The notes under the pieces: generated by a model
What the model saw: the letters and a program-made list of their open reading frames with translations, nothing else
What the model was told of the DNA's origin: nothing
Databases searched by the model: none
In this document: piece after piece, positions 5,380 to 10,547 of the stretch
Numbering within the stretch: position 1 is the stretch's first letter
Layout: each line of letters begins with the position of its first letter
Position numbers and translations under genes: made by a program
Origin: a bacterium
GTDB lineage: Bacteria > Patescibacteriota > Minisyncoccia > Phycocordibacterales > 2-02-FULL-43-11
Direction of reading: 5' to 3'
Assembly (NCBI GenBank): GCA_021814895.1
Contig: JAKAHN010000015.1
Coordinates: 1 to 10,547, forward strand
Length of the DNA: 10,547 nucleotides

Positions 5380-6552
5380 ATGGCGCGCATCACAACAACC
5401 GGAATTGATATCGGCACTTATCAAACTAGAGTGGTTATTTCCGAAGCCGATCGGGAAAATGAAAAAATTATTCCGCGCGTTATTGGTGTCGGTTACGCCG
5501 AATCAAAAGGAATGCGCCACGGTTATATCGTCAGTCAAAGAGAAGTGGCAAGAAGCATAAAATCCGCCGTAAGCCAAGCCGAAAAAATGGCCGGCGTCAA
5601 AGTAAAAAGAGCTTTATTTTCCATAGGAGGCATCGGCTTGTCAGGAATTGTTTCTACTGGAATGGCGGTTATTTCAAGAGCTGATTATGAAATAACAACG
5701 CTTGATACCGAAAAAGCTGTTGACGCCAGTCAATCGGAAATTCCCCAATCACAAATTTCAAATAGAAAAATCATTCATACTGTCCCCCTCCAATTTCGAA
5801 TTGACGGTAAGCAAGTTTTCGGCGACCCAATCGGAATGAAAGGAATGCGACTTGAAGCAAAAACTTTTTTTGTCACTTGTCTTAATCATCACTATTCCGA
5901 CATTATTGAAACGGCCGCCGAAGCCGACATCGGAGTTGAAGATATCATTGCCTCGCCTATCGCCGCCAGTGTTGTTTCCCTTTCAAAAGCCCAAAAAATT
6001 GCTGGATGTGTCTTGGCCAACGTCGGTTCGGAAACTGTTTCAATAATAGTGTATGAAGACAATAAACCTGTTTCTATGGAAGTTTTTCCGATCGGAGGAA
6101 ACGACATTACAAACGACATAGCTCTTGGTCTTCGCATCACGCTTGAAGAAGCGGAAGAGGTTAAAAAAGGCAGTATTGTCGGAGTCAGTTATCCTAGAAA
6201 AAAACTTGATGAAATAATAACCGCCAGACTCTCAGACATTTTTGATTTAATCGAAGCCCATCTTAAGAAAGTCGGCAAAAGCGGTCTTTTGCCTGCCGGA
6301 ATAATAATTACCGGCGGAGGTTCAAGCATTGAAATGATCGAAAACTTAGCAAAATCATCACTGAAGCTTCCTTCCAGGATCGGCTCAATTTCTTTCGGCG
6401 AAGGGGCAAAGGGGCAAATAAAAGACGCCTCCTGGTCTGTCGCTTATGGTTTATGCTTAATTGGGTTAACTAATGAAGAAGAAGGCGGAATCGGAGTCAC
6501 TCGACGCGCCGGTGTGGGATTTTTAAATTGGGTAAAACAATTTCTTCCGTAA
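5380..6552 (+). CDS. ftsA: Cell division protein FtsA
   Basis: FtsA is the actin-like ATPase that tethers FtsZ filaments to the membrane and recruits divisome proteins. The actin-fold landmarks are visible: phosphate-1 loop GIDIGTYQTRVVI (residues 8-20), the FtsA-specific 1C (SHS2) region including KTFFVTCLNHH (161-171), phosphate-2 region CVLANVGSETVSIIVY (210-225), FPIGGNDITNDIA (236-248), and adenosine motif IIITGGGSSIEMI (308-320). The C-terminal GFLNWVKQFLP (380-390) is the amphipathic membrane-targeting helix. In phosphate-2 the usual aspartate (DIGG) reads NVGS, which could affect ATP hydrolysis. Length (390) is normal. There is no Shine-Dalgarno; the ATG follows a repeated TTTTTAACTTT leader. 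ftsZ lies downstream, separated by an opposing orphan gene. Confidence 0.96.
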   Translation: MARITTTGIDIGTYQTRVVISEADRENEKIIPRVIGVGYAESKGMRHGYIVSQREVARSIKSAVSQAEKMAGVKVKRALFSIGGIGLSGIVSTGMAVISRADYEITTLDTEKAVDASQSEIPQSQISNRKIIHTVPLQFRIDGKQVFGDPIGMKGMRLEAKTFFVTCLNHHYSDIIETAAEADIGVEDIIASPIAASVVSLSKAQKIAGCVLANVGSETVSIIVYEDNKPVSMEVFPIGGNDITNDIALGLRITLEEAEEVKKGSIVGVSYPRKKLDEIITARLSDIFDLIEAHLKKVGKSGLLPAGIIITGGGSSIEMIENLAKSSLKLPSRIGSISFGEGAKGQIKDASWSVAYGLCLIGLTNEEEGGIGVTRRAGVGFLNWVKQFLP

Positions 6553-6563
6553 ATATTTAATAT

Positions 6564-6590
6564 AAAAAAACAACGCCCGAAAGCGTTGTT
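6564..6590 (-). terminator. Intrinsic terminator of the orphan cassette
   Basis: On the minus strand AACAACGC-TTTCGG-GCGTTGTT (8-bp perfect stem) is followed by five or more T residues. The stem begins within the stop codon of the 105-residue gene (TAA, 6589-6591). On the plus strand there is no T tract, so ftsA transcripts should pass it. Confidence 0.8.
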
Positions 6591-6906
6591 ACCTGGAAAC
6601 GATGCGCCATTGGTTTGGCGACGTGTTGTATAATCGGACCGTCGCCGTCGGGTCGTCATTGAAACTCAACCCGAGGTCTCTGGAATCGGTCTCCCTGACT
6701 TTCAAGATGACCTCCGGGCTCCCATCGGCAATAACCACCTCGCCAATCCTTACGGCAACGGTCTTCATCTCCATCATCCAAGGCAACCCCAAACTTACAA
6801 TCAACCCTGAGTGGCTGATAGCCCATTCGGGCAAATCAACAAGCCCAATTAACGCATACTGCCTTGAACATTTGTGTATAAGGGGTATCTCAATTTTGAA
6901 CTTCAT
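6589..6906 (-). CDS. Orphan 105-residue protein between ftsA and ftsZ
   Basis: I do not recognise this protein. It starts MKFKIEIPLIHKC and ends NQWRIVSR, with alternating hydrophobic and polar runs (TVAVRIGEVVIA, EVILKV, ATVRLYN) suggesting a mainly beta fold. There is no signal peptide or clear membrane helix. The minus strand is chosen over the overlapping plus frame (6602-6931) because it has a complete expression cassette: a consensus-type promoter upstream, an AGAAAGG ribosome-binding-like sequence 5 bases before the ATG, and a terminator at the stop codon. By hand count, 6601-6780 is 53-57% G+C per 60-base line, while a sampled ftsA line (6061-6120) is about 37%. That suggests a different origin or constraint. 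It opposes ftsA and ftsZ and could produce antisense interference, which is inference only. Confidence 0.72.
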   Translation of the reverse strand: MKFKIEIPLIHKCSRQYALIGLVDLPEWAISHSGLIVSLGLPWMMEMKTVAVRIGEVVIADGSPEVILKVRETDSRDLGLSFNDDPTATVRLYNTSPNQWRIVSR

Positions 6907-6935
6907 TTCGGCCTTTCTGTCTCTAAACTGACTAA

Positions 6936-6964
6936 ACTCTAATCACAATAAACAATTCTGTCAA
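6936..6964 (-). promoter_or_regulatory. Promoter of the orphan gene
   Basis: On the minus strand a perfect -35 TTGACA (6959-6964) is separated by exactly 17 bases from TAGAGT (6936-6941), a 4 of 6 match to the -10 consensus. The predicted start is about 25 bases before the ATG at 6906, long enough for the AGAAAGG ribosome-binding-like sequence. It is the best promoter match I found in the window. Confidence 0.7.
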
Positions 6965-7015
6965 CTCTTCTTTTTTATATTTATTCTGTTATGATTGCGA
7001 CAAGCAATATAAATT

Positions 7016-7044
7016 AACAGCTAACAAAGGTTGACTTTGCTGTT
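7016..7044 (+). promoter_or_regulatory. Candidate leader hairpin upstream of ftsZ
   Basis: AACAG/CTGTT (7016-7020/7040-7044) and CAAAG/CTTTG (7025-7029/7035-7039) stack into a hairpin with a 4-base bulge (CTAA) and loop GTTGA. A TATAAA at 7008-7013 could serve as a -10 box and would start a transcript close to this hairpin. No convincing -35 was found. Confidence 0.35.
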
Positions 7045-7063
7045 TGCTTTGGCGTCTGCTGAA

Positions 7064-7091
7064 AGCTAACAGTTAAAAGCTAACAGTTAAA
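7064..7091 (+). repeat. 14-bp tandem direct repeat before the ftsZ start
   Basis: AGCTAACAGTTAAA occurs twice head to tail, ending 4 bases before the ftsZ ATG at 7096. A related TTAACAGCTAAC lies at 7014-7025. The repeat fills the place where a ribosome binding site would be expected. Confidence 0.8.
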
Positions 7092-7095
7092 AAAT

Positions 7096-8247
7096 ATGCC
7101 ACAAATTACACCAGAGGTAGAATCATTCGCCAGAATAAAAGTTTTCGGTATCGGCGGTTCAGGTAAACACGCCCTTAATCATATGGTCAACGCCAAAGTA
7201 AAAGGCGTGGAGTTTGTCGGCGTAAATACCGACGCTCAAGATTTACACAATATTTTAGCTAAGAAAAAAATCCACATTGGAAAAAATGTTACCAAAGGCC
7301 TCGGCGCGGGAATGAATCCGGAACTCGGACGAAGAGCGGCCGAAGAAACCAAGGAAGAACTGCAGGAAGCGATAAAAGGTTCTGATATGGTTTTCATTGC
7401 CGGAGGAATGGGCGGAGGCACCTGCACAGGCGCCGGACCAATTGTGGCCAAGATTGCCAAAGAAATGGGCGCTTTGACCGTAGGCGTAGTCACAAAACCT
7501 TTCTTCTTTGAAGGATTGCAAAGAGGTAGAATTGCCGAACAAGGTATTGTTGATATGAAAGAAAATGTGGATGCTTTGATTGTCATACCAAACGACCGAC
7601 TGCTCGCTGCTGTTTCAAAAGAGACAACTGCCAGAGAAGCGTTCGCAATGTGCGACGAGGTTTTGAAACAAGCGGTTGAGGGTATTTCCGATTTGATAAC
7701 CACGCCTGGAGATATTGCCAATATCGACTTTGCCGATGTCAGAGCAATTTTGGAAAATGCAGGACCGGCTTTGATGGGTGTAGGTTTCGCAAGCGGAGAA
7801 AAACGAGCCGAGGAGGCGGCCAAAATGGCCATTAATTCCCCTCTTCTTGATGTTTCTGTCGCTGGCGCCAAAGGCGTATTGTTCTCAATCGCCGGCGGAG
7901 AAGATTTAACTCTCTTTGAAATCCAAGACGCGGCAAAAATAATTACAGAATCAATTGACCCAGAAGCCAAAGTTATTTTTGGCACGATCAGAGACGAAAA
8001 ACTTAAGAAAAATGAAATTAAAATCACCGTCATTGCTTCCGGTTTTCCAGAAAACGGCAACAAAAAAACTTTGTTCCCAATCGGTATGGTTGATTCAAAT
8101 AAAGTCAAACCGTCCACTCATCAACCGACAACCGCGACCGTGCAACCAACAATAAGCGAAACGCCTAAGGCCGCCCCGAAACCGGTTACCGAGGAAGATG
8201 ACGACTGGAGCGCCGTTCCAGCCTTTCTCCGCCGAACAAAAAAATAA
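7096..8247 (+). CDS. ftsZ: Cell division protein FtsZ
   Basis: FtsZ is the tubulin-like GTPase that forms the division ring. Landmarks: the N-terminal nucleotide loop GIGGSGKHALNHM (residues 18-30), VNTDAQ (43-48), tubulin signature GGMGGGTCTGAGP (103-115), PNDRLL (165-170), and the T7 catalytic loop NIDFADVRAIL (209-219) with both aspartates present. The core ends near residue 316, followed by a Pro/Thr-rich linker (about 335-365) and the C-terminal peptide DDDWSAVPAFLRR (368-380), which binds FtsA. At 383 residues it is normal. Two signature deviations stand out: GGGTCTG with Cys110 where Gly is usual, and GGSGK where GGGG(N) is common. Tandem repeats replace a ribosome binding site upstream; a bidirectional terminator follows. 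Confidence 0.98.
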   Translation: MPQITPEVESFARIKVFGIGGSGKHALNHMVNAKVKGVEFVGVNTDAQDLHNILAKKKIHIGKNVTKGLGAGMNPELGRRAAEETKEELQEAIKGSDMVFIAGGMGGGTCTGAGPIVAKIAKEMGALTVGVVTKPFFFEGLQRGRIAEQGIVDMKENVDALIVIPNDRLLAAVSKETTAREAFAMCDEVLKQAVEGISDLITTPGDIANIDFADVRAILENAGPALMGVGFASGEKRAEEAAKMAINSPLLDVSVAGAKGVLFSIAGGEDLTLFEIQDAAKIITESIDPEAKVIFGTIRDEKLKKNEIKITVIASGFPENGNKKTLFPIGMVDSNKVKPSTHQPTTATVQPTISETPKAAPKPVTEEDDDWSAVPAFLRRTKK

Positions 8248-8259
8248 TTTGTAAATTTT

Positions 8260-8299
8260 AAAACATAAAACTCCGCCTTGCGCGGGGTTTTATGTTTTT
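8260..8299. terminator. Bidirectional terminator between ftsZ and the DUF2127 gene
   Basis: AAAACATAAAACTCCGC (8260-8276) pairs with GCGGGGTTTTATGTTTT (8282-8298) over 17 positions with one T-G wobble and a 5-base loop. T runs end the stem on both strands, so it can serve the converging ftsZ and DUF2127 transcripts. Confidence 0.88.
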
Positions 8300-8317
8300 A
8301 ATTGGTTATTTAAAATT

Positions 8318-8800
8318 CTAAGGTAAAGTCTGATGGACCTTAACATATTGATACTCATGCCAAATCAAAGAGATCAAGATTAGATCAAAAATAGTCAGAA
8401 AAGCCATCCAAATTGAACCAGTAAGAATAAATCTGTAAAGTTGATATACGATAAATAGAAACAAAAAAACGATTGAAGCGGGATAAGACCAAAGTTTGTT
8501 TTTTAAAAGATGGAAAATTAAAAAAACCTTAATAAGTCCGTGGCTTATCAAATAAATCGCGCCAAATAGAGCGACCTTGGCCGAAAGAAGCGGTAGAACA
8601 TTCTGAAAAAAATTAGCCACAAAATCGTGAGGGTCTTCAACCAATTCGTTTTGAATGAAAAAATCAGCCACTCCGGTTAAGGTGCCGGAAAATAATAAAA
8701 GCGCGCCGACGAAAATTTCCAGTAAGCCGTTAACTCCTTTAAGAATCACCCCTGCCTTAAAAAAATCCCGTATATAAACTTCCTTTTTCGGCTCTTCCAT
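8318..8800 (-). CDS. DUF2127 family membrane protein
   Basis: This 160-residue protein has four predicted membrane segments (about 16-38, 74-98, 104-124 and 129-148). It carries the DUF2127 pattern: ILKGVNGLLEI near the N-terminus, the SHGLIKVFLIFHLLKNKLW block (86-104), YQLYRF (119-124), and the TIFDLILISLIWHEY end (136-150). DUF2127 proteins are small integral membrane proteins of unknown function, so no role is assigned. A TATAAT ends 8 bases before the ATG, suggesting a leaderless or nearly leaderless transcript of its own, although it follows the prepilin-like gene on the same strand with 83 bases between. It ends at the shared terminator with ftsZ. Confidence 0.85.
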   Translation of the reverse strand: MEEPKKEVYIRDFFKAGVILKGVNGLLEIFVGALLLFSGTLTGVADFFIQNELVEDPHDFVANFFQNVLPLLSAKVALFGAIYLISHGLIKVFLIFHLLKNKLWSYPASIVFLFLFIVYQLYRFILTGSIWMAFLTIFDLILISLIWHEYQYVKVHQTLP

Positions 8801-8808
8801 AACGGCTA

Positions 8809-8814
8809 ATTATA
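8809..8814 (-). promoter_or_regulatory. Candidate -10 box of the DUF2127 gene
   Basis: A perfect TATAAT on the minus strand, preceded by GTG, lies 8 bases before the ATG at 8800. Transcription would begin at or just before the start codon. No recognisable -35 was seen at 16-18 bases upstream. Confidence 0.5.
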
Positions 8815-8832
8815 CACTATAAAATTAAAGCG

Positions 8833-8859
8833 TGGTTTTATCTTCGCGTATTAAAACCA
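8833..8859. repeat. Small stem-loop between the prepilin-like and DUF2127 genes
   Basis: TGGTTTTA (8833-8840) and TAAAACCA (8852-8859) are exact complements around an 11-base loop. No clean T tract follows. It may be a weak terminator or processing site for the pyrG-side transcript. Confidence 0.4.
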
Positions 8860-8883
8860 ACTTAAAAACACTACTTAAACATT

Positions 8884-9150
8884 TTAATAGTCGCCATTGT
8901 TACCATCAATAGGAGTCTCAATAATTTTCTTTGCGTCTTTGGCTTTCTGAATAGCGCCACGCGGATCAGAAATTACAGCGCCGGTAGCCGAATCGATAAT
9001 AGTTCCTTGAGAAAAATCATCATTATTATCACCAGTCTTATTAAGATATTTCGGCATAACCAATGTCATCCAAACAGCAATTATGACAATCGCTAACAAC
9101 ATACTGATAAGTGTAAAAAACCCTCGATTTTTTGGAAAATCCATAAACAT
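8884..9150 (-). CDS. Small prepilin-like membrane protein
   Basis: These 88 residues begin with a short basic leader (MFMDFPKNRG) followed by FFTLISMLLAIVIIAVWMTLVM. This resembles a type IV prepilin or type II pseudopilin: a peptidase cleavage after Gly, then a hydrophobic helix. The remainder is short and hydrophilic, with a helical GAIQKAKDAKKII end. The usual GFTLIE is altered: there is an extra Phe and Ser-Met replaces the Glu at mature position 5. It could therefore be a degenerate pilin or simply a single-pass membrane protein. The start could be ATG 9150 or ATG 9144; a TATAAT directly abuts the first, which would favour a leaderless start at 9144. It follows the transporter by 8 bases, so cotranscription is also likely. 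No other pilus genes are in view. Confidence 0.6.
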   Translation of the reverse strand: MFMDFPKNRGFFTLISMLLAIVIIAVWMTLVMPKYLNKTGDNNDDFSQGTIIDSATGAVISDPRGAIQKAKDAKKIIETPIDGNNGDY

Positions 9151-9158
9151 ATTATACC

Positions 9159-10046
9159 TTAAGAAGCTCCCGTAATAGTCGCAAGGATAATAGCTGAAAA
9201 AATTGCCAAAACCAATCCGCTCTTTTGGTGGAATTGAATTCTTTCTTTGTTTATAGCAAGACCGAGAATCACTGCCACAATAATATAACTTTCAGAAAGC
9301 GCCACTGCTACGGCAATCGGCGCCAAACTCATTGAGAAAGCAAAGGCGACCCAAGCAGTATTATCTAAGATGGACATCGGCAAAAGGACGCCTCTGTAAA
9401 AAACCGCGTCACGAATTGTTTTGCTAAATTTTCCCTTGGCAATAAGATAAACTGCCGTAACCGCTGTAATAAAAACATTCAAAAAGAAATTTACCATCAG
9501 CGGATCTGTAACCCTCGCGCCCCAACCCACTAAAAAATTTGCCACACCCATTACGATTGCCGCGACAAGCGCGAGAATTACTCCTTTTTCCATAAGCAAT
9601 CTCTTAAGAGATGATTTAACCTTGTGAAAAGAAACGGCTATCAACCCAGCGATAAGCAAAGCAATCAAAACAATTTGCAACCAACTTATTCGTTCGCCGA
9701 GAATAAAAAAAGCTAGTAACGCCGCGGCCGGAATTTCAAACGACCAAATTGGTTCAACAACCGCAAGTTTTCCTTTTTTTAGCGCCTCAAAGTCCAAAAG
9801 AGCAGCAATAAAAAGAACAACCGAGCAAGCCAATAAAATAAAAAAACTCTTGCTAGCAGGATTGGAAATTACCGCAGGAATATCTCGCCAGACAAAAGGT
9901 AATAAAACTAACGCCCCAAAACCGCAAATTATAAAAAGCGTTTCCCAATCGCCTATCTTCCTCGTTGATTTTTGGATCAAAAAATCGCCGAAGCCCCAAC
10001 AGAGCATCGCCACGAACGCTAACCCTATACCTACAGATGTGGTCAT
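9159..10046 (-). CDS. EamA-family (DMT superfamily) transporter
   Basis: This 295-residue protein has about ten hydrophobic segments arranged as two related halves (about 1-140 and 154-293), the hallmark of the drug/metabolite transporter fold. Each half ends with the EamA-type pattern: VVEPIWSFEIPAAALLAFF then LGERISWLQIVLIALLIAGL in the first, and ALSESYIIVAVILGLA then NKERIQFHQKSGLVLAI in the second. DMT proteins carry diverse small metabolites through the inner membrane; the substrate cannot be told from sequence alone. It starts 10 bases after the small frameshifted gene and ends 8 bases before the prepilin-like gene. A GAGGAG lies about 15 bases before the ATG, too far for a strong ribosome binding site. 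Confidence 0.88.
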   Translation of the reverse strand: MTTSVGIGLAFVAMLCWGFGDFLIQKSTRKIGDWETLFIICGFGALVLLPFVWRDIPAVISNPASKSFFILLACSVVLFIAALLDFEALKKGKLAVVEPIWSFEIPAAALLAFFILGERISWLQIVLIALLIAGLIAVSFHKVKSSLKRLLMEKGVILALVAAIVMGVANFLVGWGARVTDPLMVNFFLNVFITAVTAVYLIAKGKFSKTIRDAVFYRGVLLPMSILDNTAWVAFAFSMSLAPIAVAVALSESYIIVAVILGLAINKERIQFHQKSGLVLAIFSAIILATITGAS

Positions 10047-10056
10047 GAATTTTATA

Positions 10057-10387
10057 TTATTCTCCTCTGGCGAACGGGGGTAACAAATTTACATCAACCT
10101 TGCCGTCAAATGTTTCCTTATCGTCATTACCTCTATCTTTTTGTAAAGATTCTTTCAATCTTCTAATAGCTTCCGGTAAATCATTTTCAGCAATCTGCAT
10201 TGAATTATAATCACCACAACTCCCCATCACATTCAAACCTTCCCCTAAAAATTCAGTATCTTGTTTTAAGGCATATGCCTTATCAAAAATATCTAACCAA
10301 ATATTGAGCTTGTCTACCGGGAAATGCGTCTCTAAGGGTCTCGCCCAGTTTTACATTTTTTATTTGTTCTAATTTATTTTCCTCCAT
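10057..10387 (-). pseudogene. Small unknown gene interrupted by a +1 frameshift
   Basis: An ATG at 10387, 28 bases after pyrG, opens a frame beginning MEENKLEQIKNVKLGETLR that stops at 10283 after 34 residues. The +1 frame is open from 10350 to a TAA at 10057-10059 and continues with protein-like sequence: PVDKLNIWLDIFDKAYAL, then LPEAIRRLKESLQKD and an end at LLPPFARGE. The second frame has no good early start codon. The two join naturally within 10320-10350, giving about 110 residues. CTT-AGA-G and CCC-GGT lie in the overlap and are both plausible slip sites. It may be a decayed gene, a single-base sequencing or assembly error, or true +1 recoding; the first two are more common. The protein family is not recognised. 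It sits tightly between pyrG and the transporter, as in an operon. Confidence 0.6.
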
Positions 10388-10415
10388 TTCTATTTTTTAT
10401 ATAATTTAGAATTCG

Positions 10416-10547
10416 TTACTTATTCTTTTTACTCTTCTCAATAACCGCCTTAAAAAATGCGGTAAAAAGCGGATGTGGAGAAAGCGGATGGGCTTGAAAT
10501 TCCGGATGAAATTGAGTACCTAGAAAAAATGGATGCTTGTCGCGAGG
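10416..10547 (-). CDS. pyrG: CTP synthase, C-terminal end (partial)
   Basis: Only the last 43 residues are in the window. They contain [17 protein letters not shown], the end of the class I glutamine amidotransferase domain. The His and Glu of HPE complete its Cys-His-Glu triad, and [14 protein letters not shown] follows, a typical CTP synthase C-terminus. CTP synthase converts UTP to CTP using ATP and glutamine-derived ammonia. The Lys-rich tail ends in TAA at 10416-10418. It is probably the leading gene of the minus-strand block that continues through the frameshifted gene and the transporter. Confidence 0.93.
   Translation of the reverse strand, partial: PRDKHPFFLGTQFHPEFQAHPLSPHPLFTAFFKAVIEKSKKNK

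Noticed and set aside
6602..6931. Plus-strand 109-residue frame in the ftsA-ftsZ gap
   Set aside because: It overlaps the minus-strand frame, which has its own promoter, ribosome-binding-like site and terminator at its stop. The plus translation is rich in Ser, Ile and Leu with no recognisable pattern.
7236..8117. Long (293-residue) minus-strand frame within ftsZ
   Set aside because: It lies wholly antisense to an unmistakable ftsZ, and its Ser/Ala/Ile-rich composition is what the complement of such codons produces.
10057..10387. Toxin-antitoxin or phage gene
   Set aside because: Small size and tight neighbours invite the idea, but no family motif supports it and the frame is broken.

Overview
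The window looks like chromosomal DNA of a Candidate Phyla Radiation bacterium, most likely Parcubacteria/Paceibacteria. This is inferred from gene content and style: a short four-domain ribosomal protein S1, a Lys/Arg-rich bS21, a bS21-ybeY-ftsA-ftsZ order, small divergent versions of core proteins, AT-rich gaps, and almost no Shine-Dalgarno sequences. TGA is used as a stop (ybeY ends in TGA), so the Gracilibacteria/Absconditabacteria recoding is not in use here.

Layout. Bases 1-404 hold an uncertain gene end, a G+C-rich run of hairpins and a strong plus-strand terminator. Genes for S1 (405-1529) and peptidyl-tRNA hydrolase (1803-2429) lie on the minus strand, separated by a 273-base gap with a terminator and a 19-bp inverted repeat. 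A divergent gap then leads to the plus-strand run: signal peptidase I (2565-3158), a degenerate histidyl-tRNA-synthetase-like protein (3168-4394), bS21 (4608-4850), YbeY (4929-5336), FtsA (5380-6552) and FtsZ (7096-8247). The ftsA-ftsZ gap holds a self-contained minus-strand cassette: a promoter with a perfect -35 box, a 105-aa orphan gene and a terminator. ftsZ ends at a bidirectional terminator. The minus-strand block from the right edge is the pyrG (CTP synthase) 3' end, a small gene broken by a +1 frameshift, an EamA-type transporter, a short prepilin-like protein and, further on with its own promoter, a DUF2127 membrane protein.

Together these are mostly housekeeping functions: translation (S1, bS21, Pth, YbeY in rRNA maturation), secretion (LepB), division (FtsA/FtsZ) and nucleotide synthesis (PyrG). 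The least explained parts are the HisRS-like paralogue with lost catalytic motifs, the orphan cassette inside the division locus, a 19-bp perfect palindrome inside the ybeY reading frame, a TAGGC-type repeat sitting on the stop codons of two unrelated genes and in the bS21 leader, and the frameshifted gene after pyrG. No new defence or mobile system could be demonstrated. There is no CRISPR array, tRNA, rRNA or transposase.
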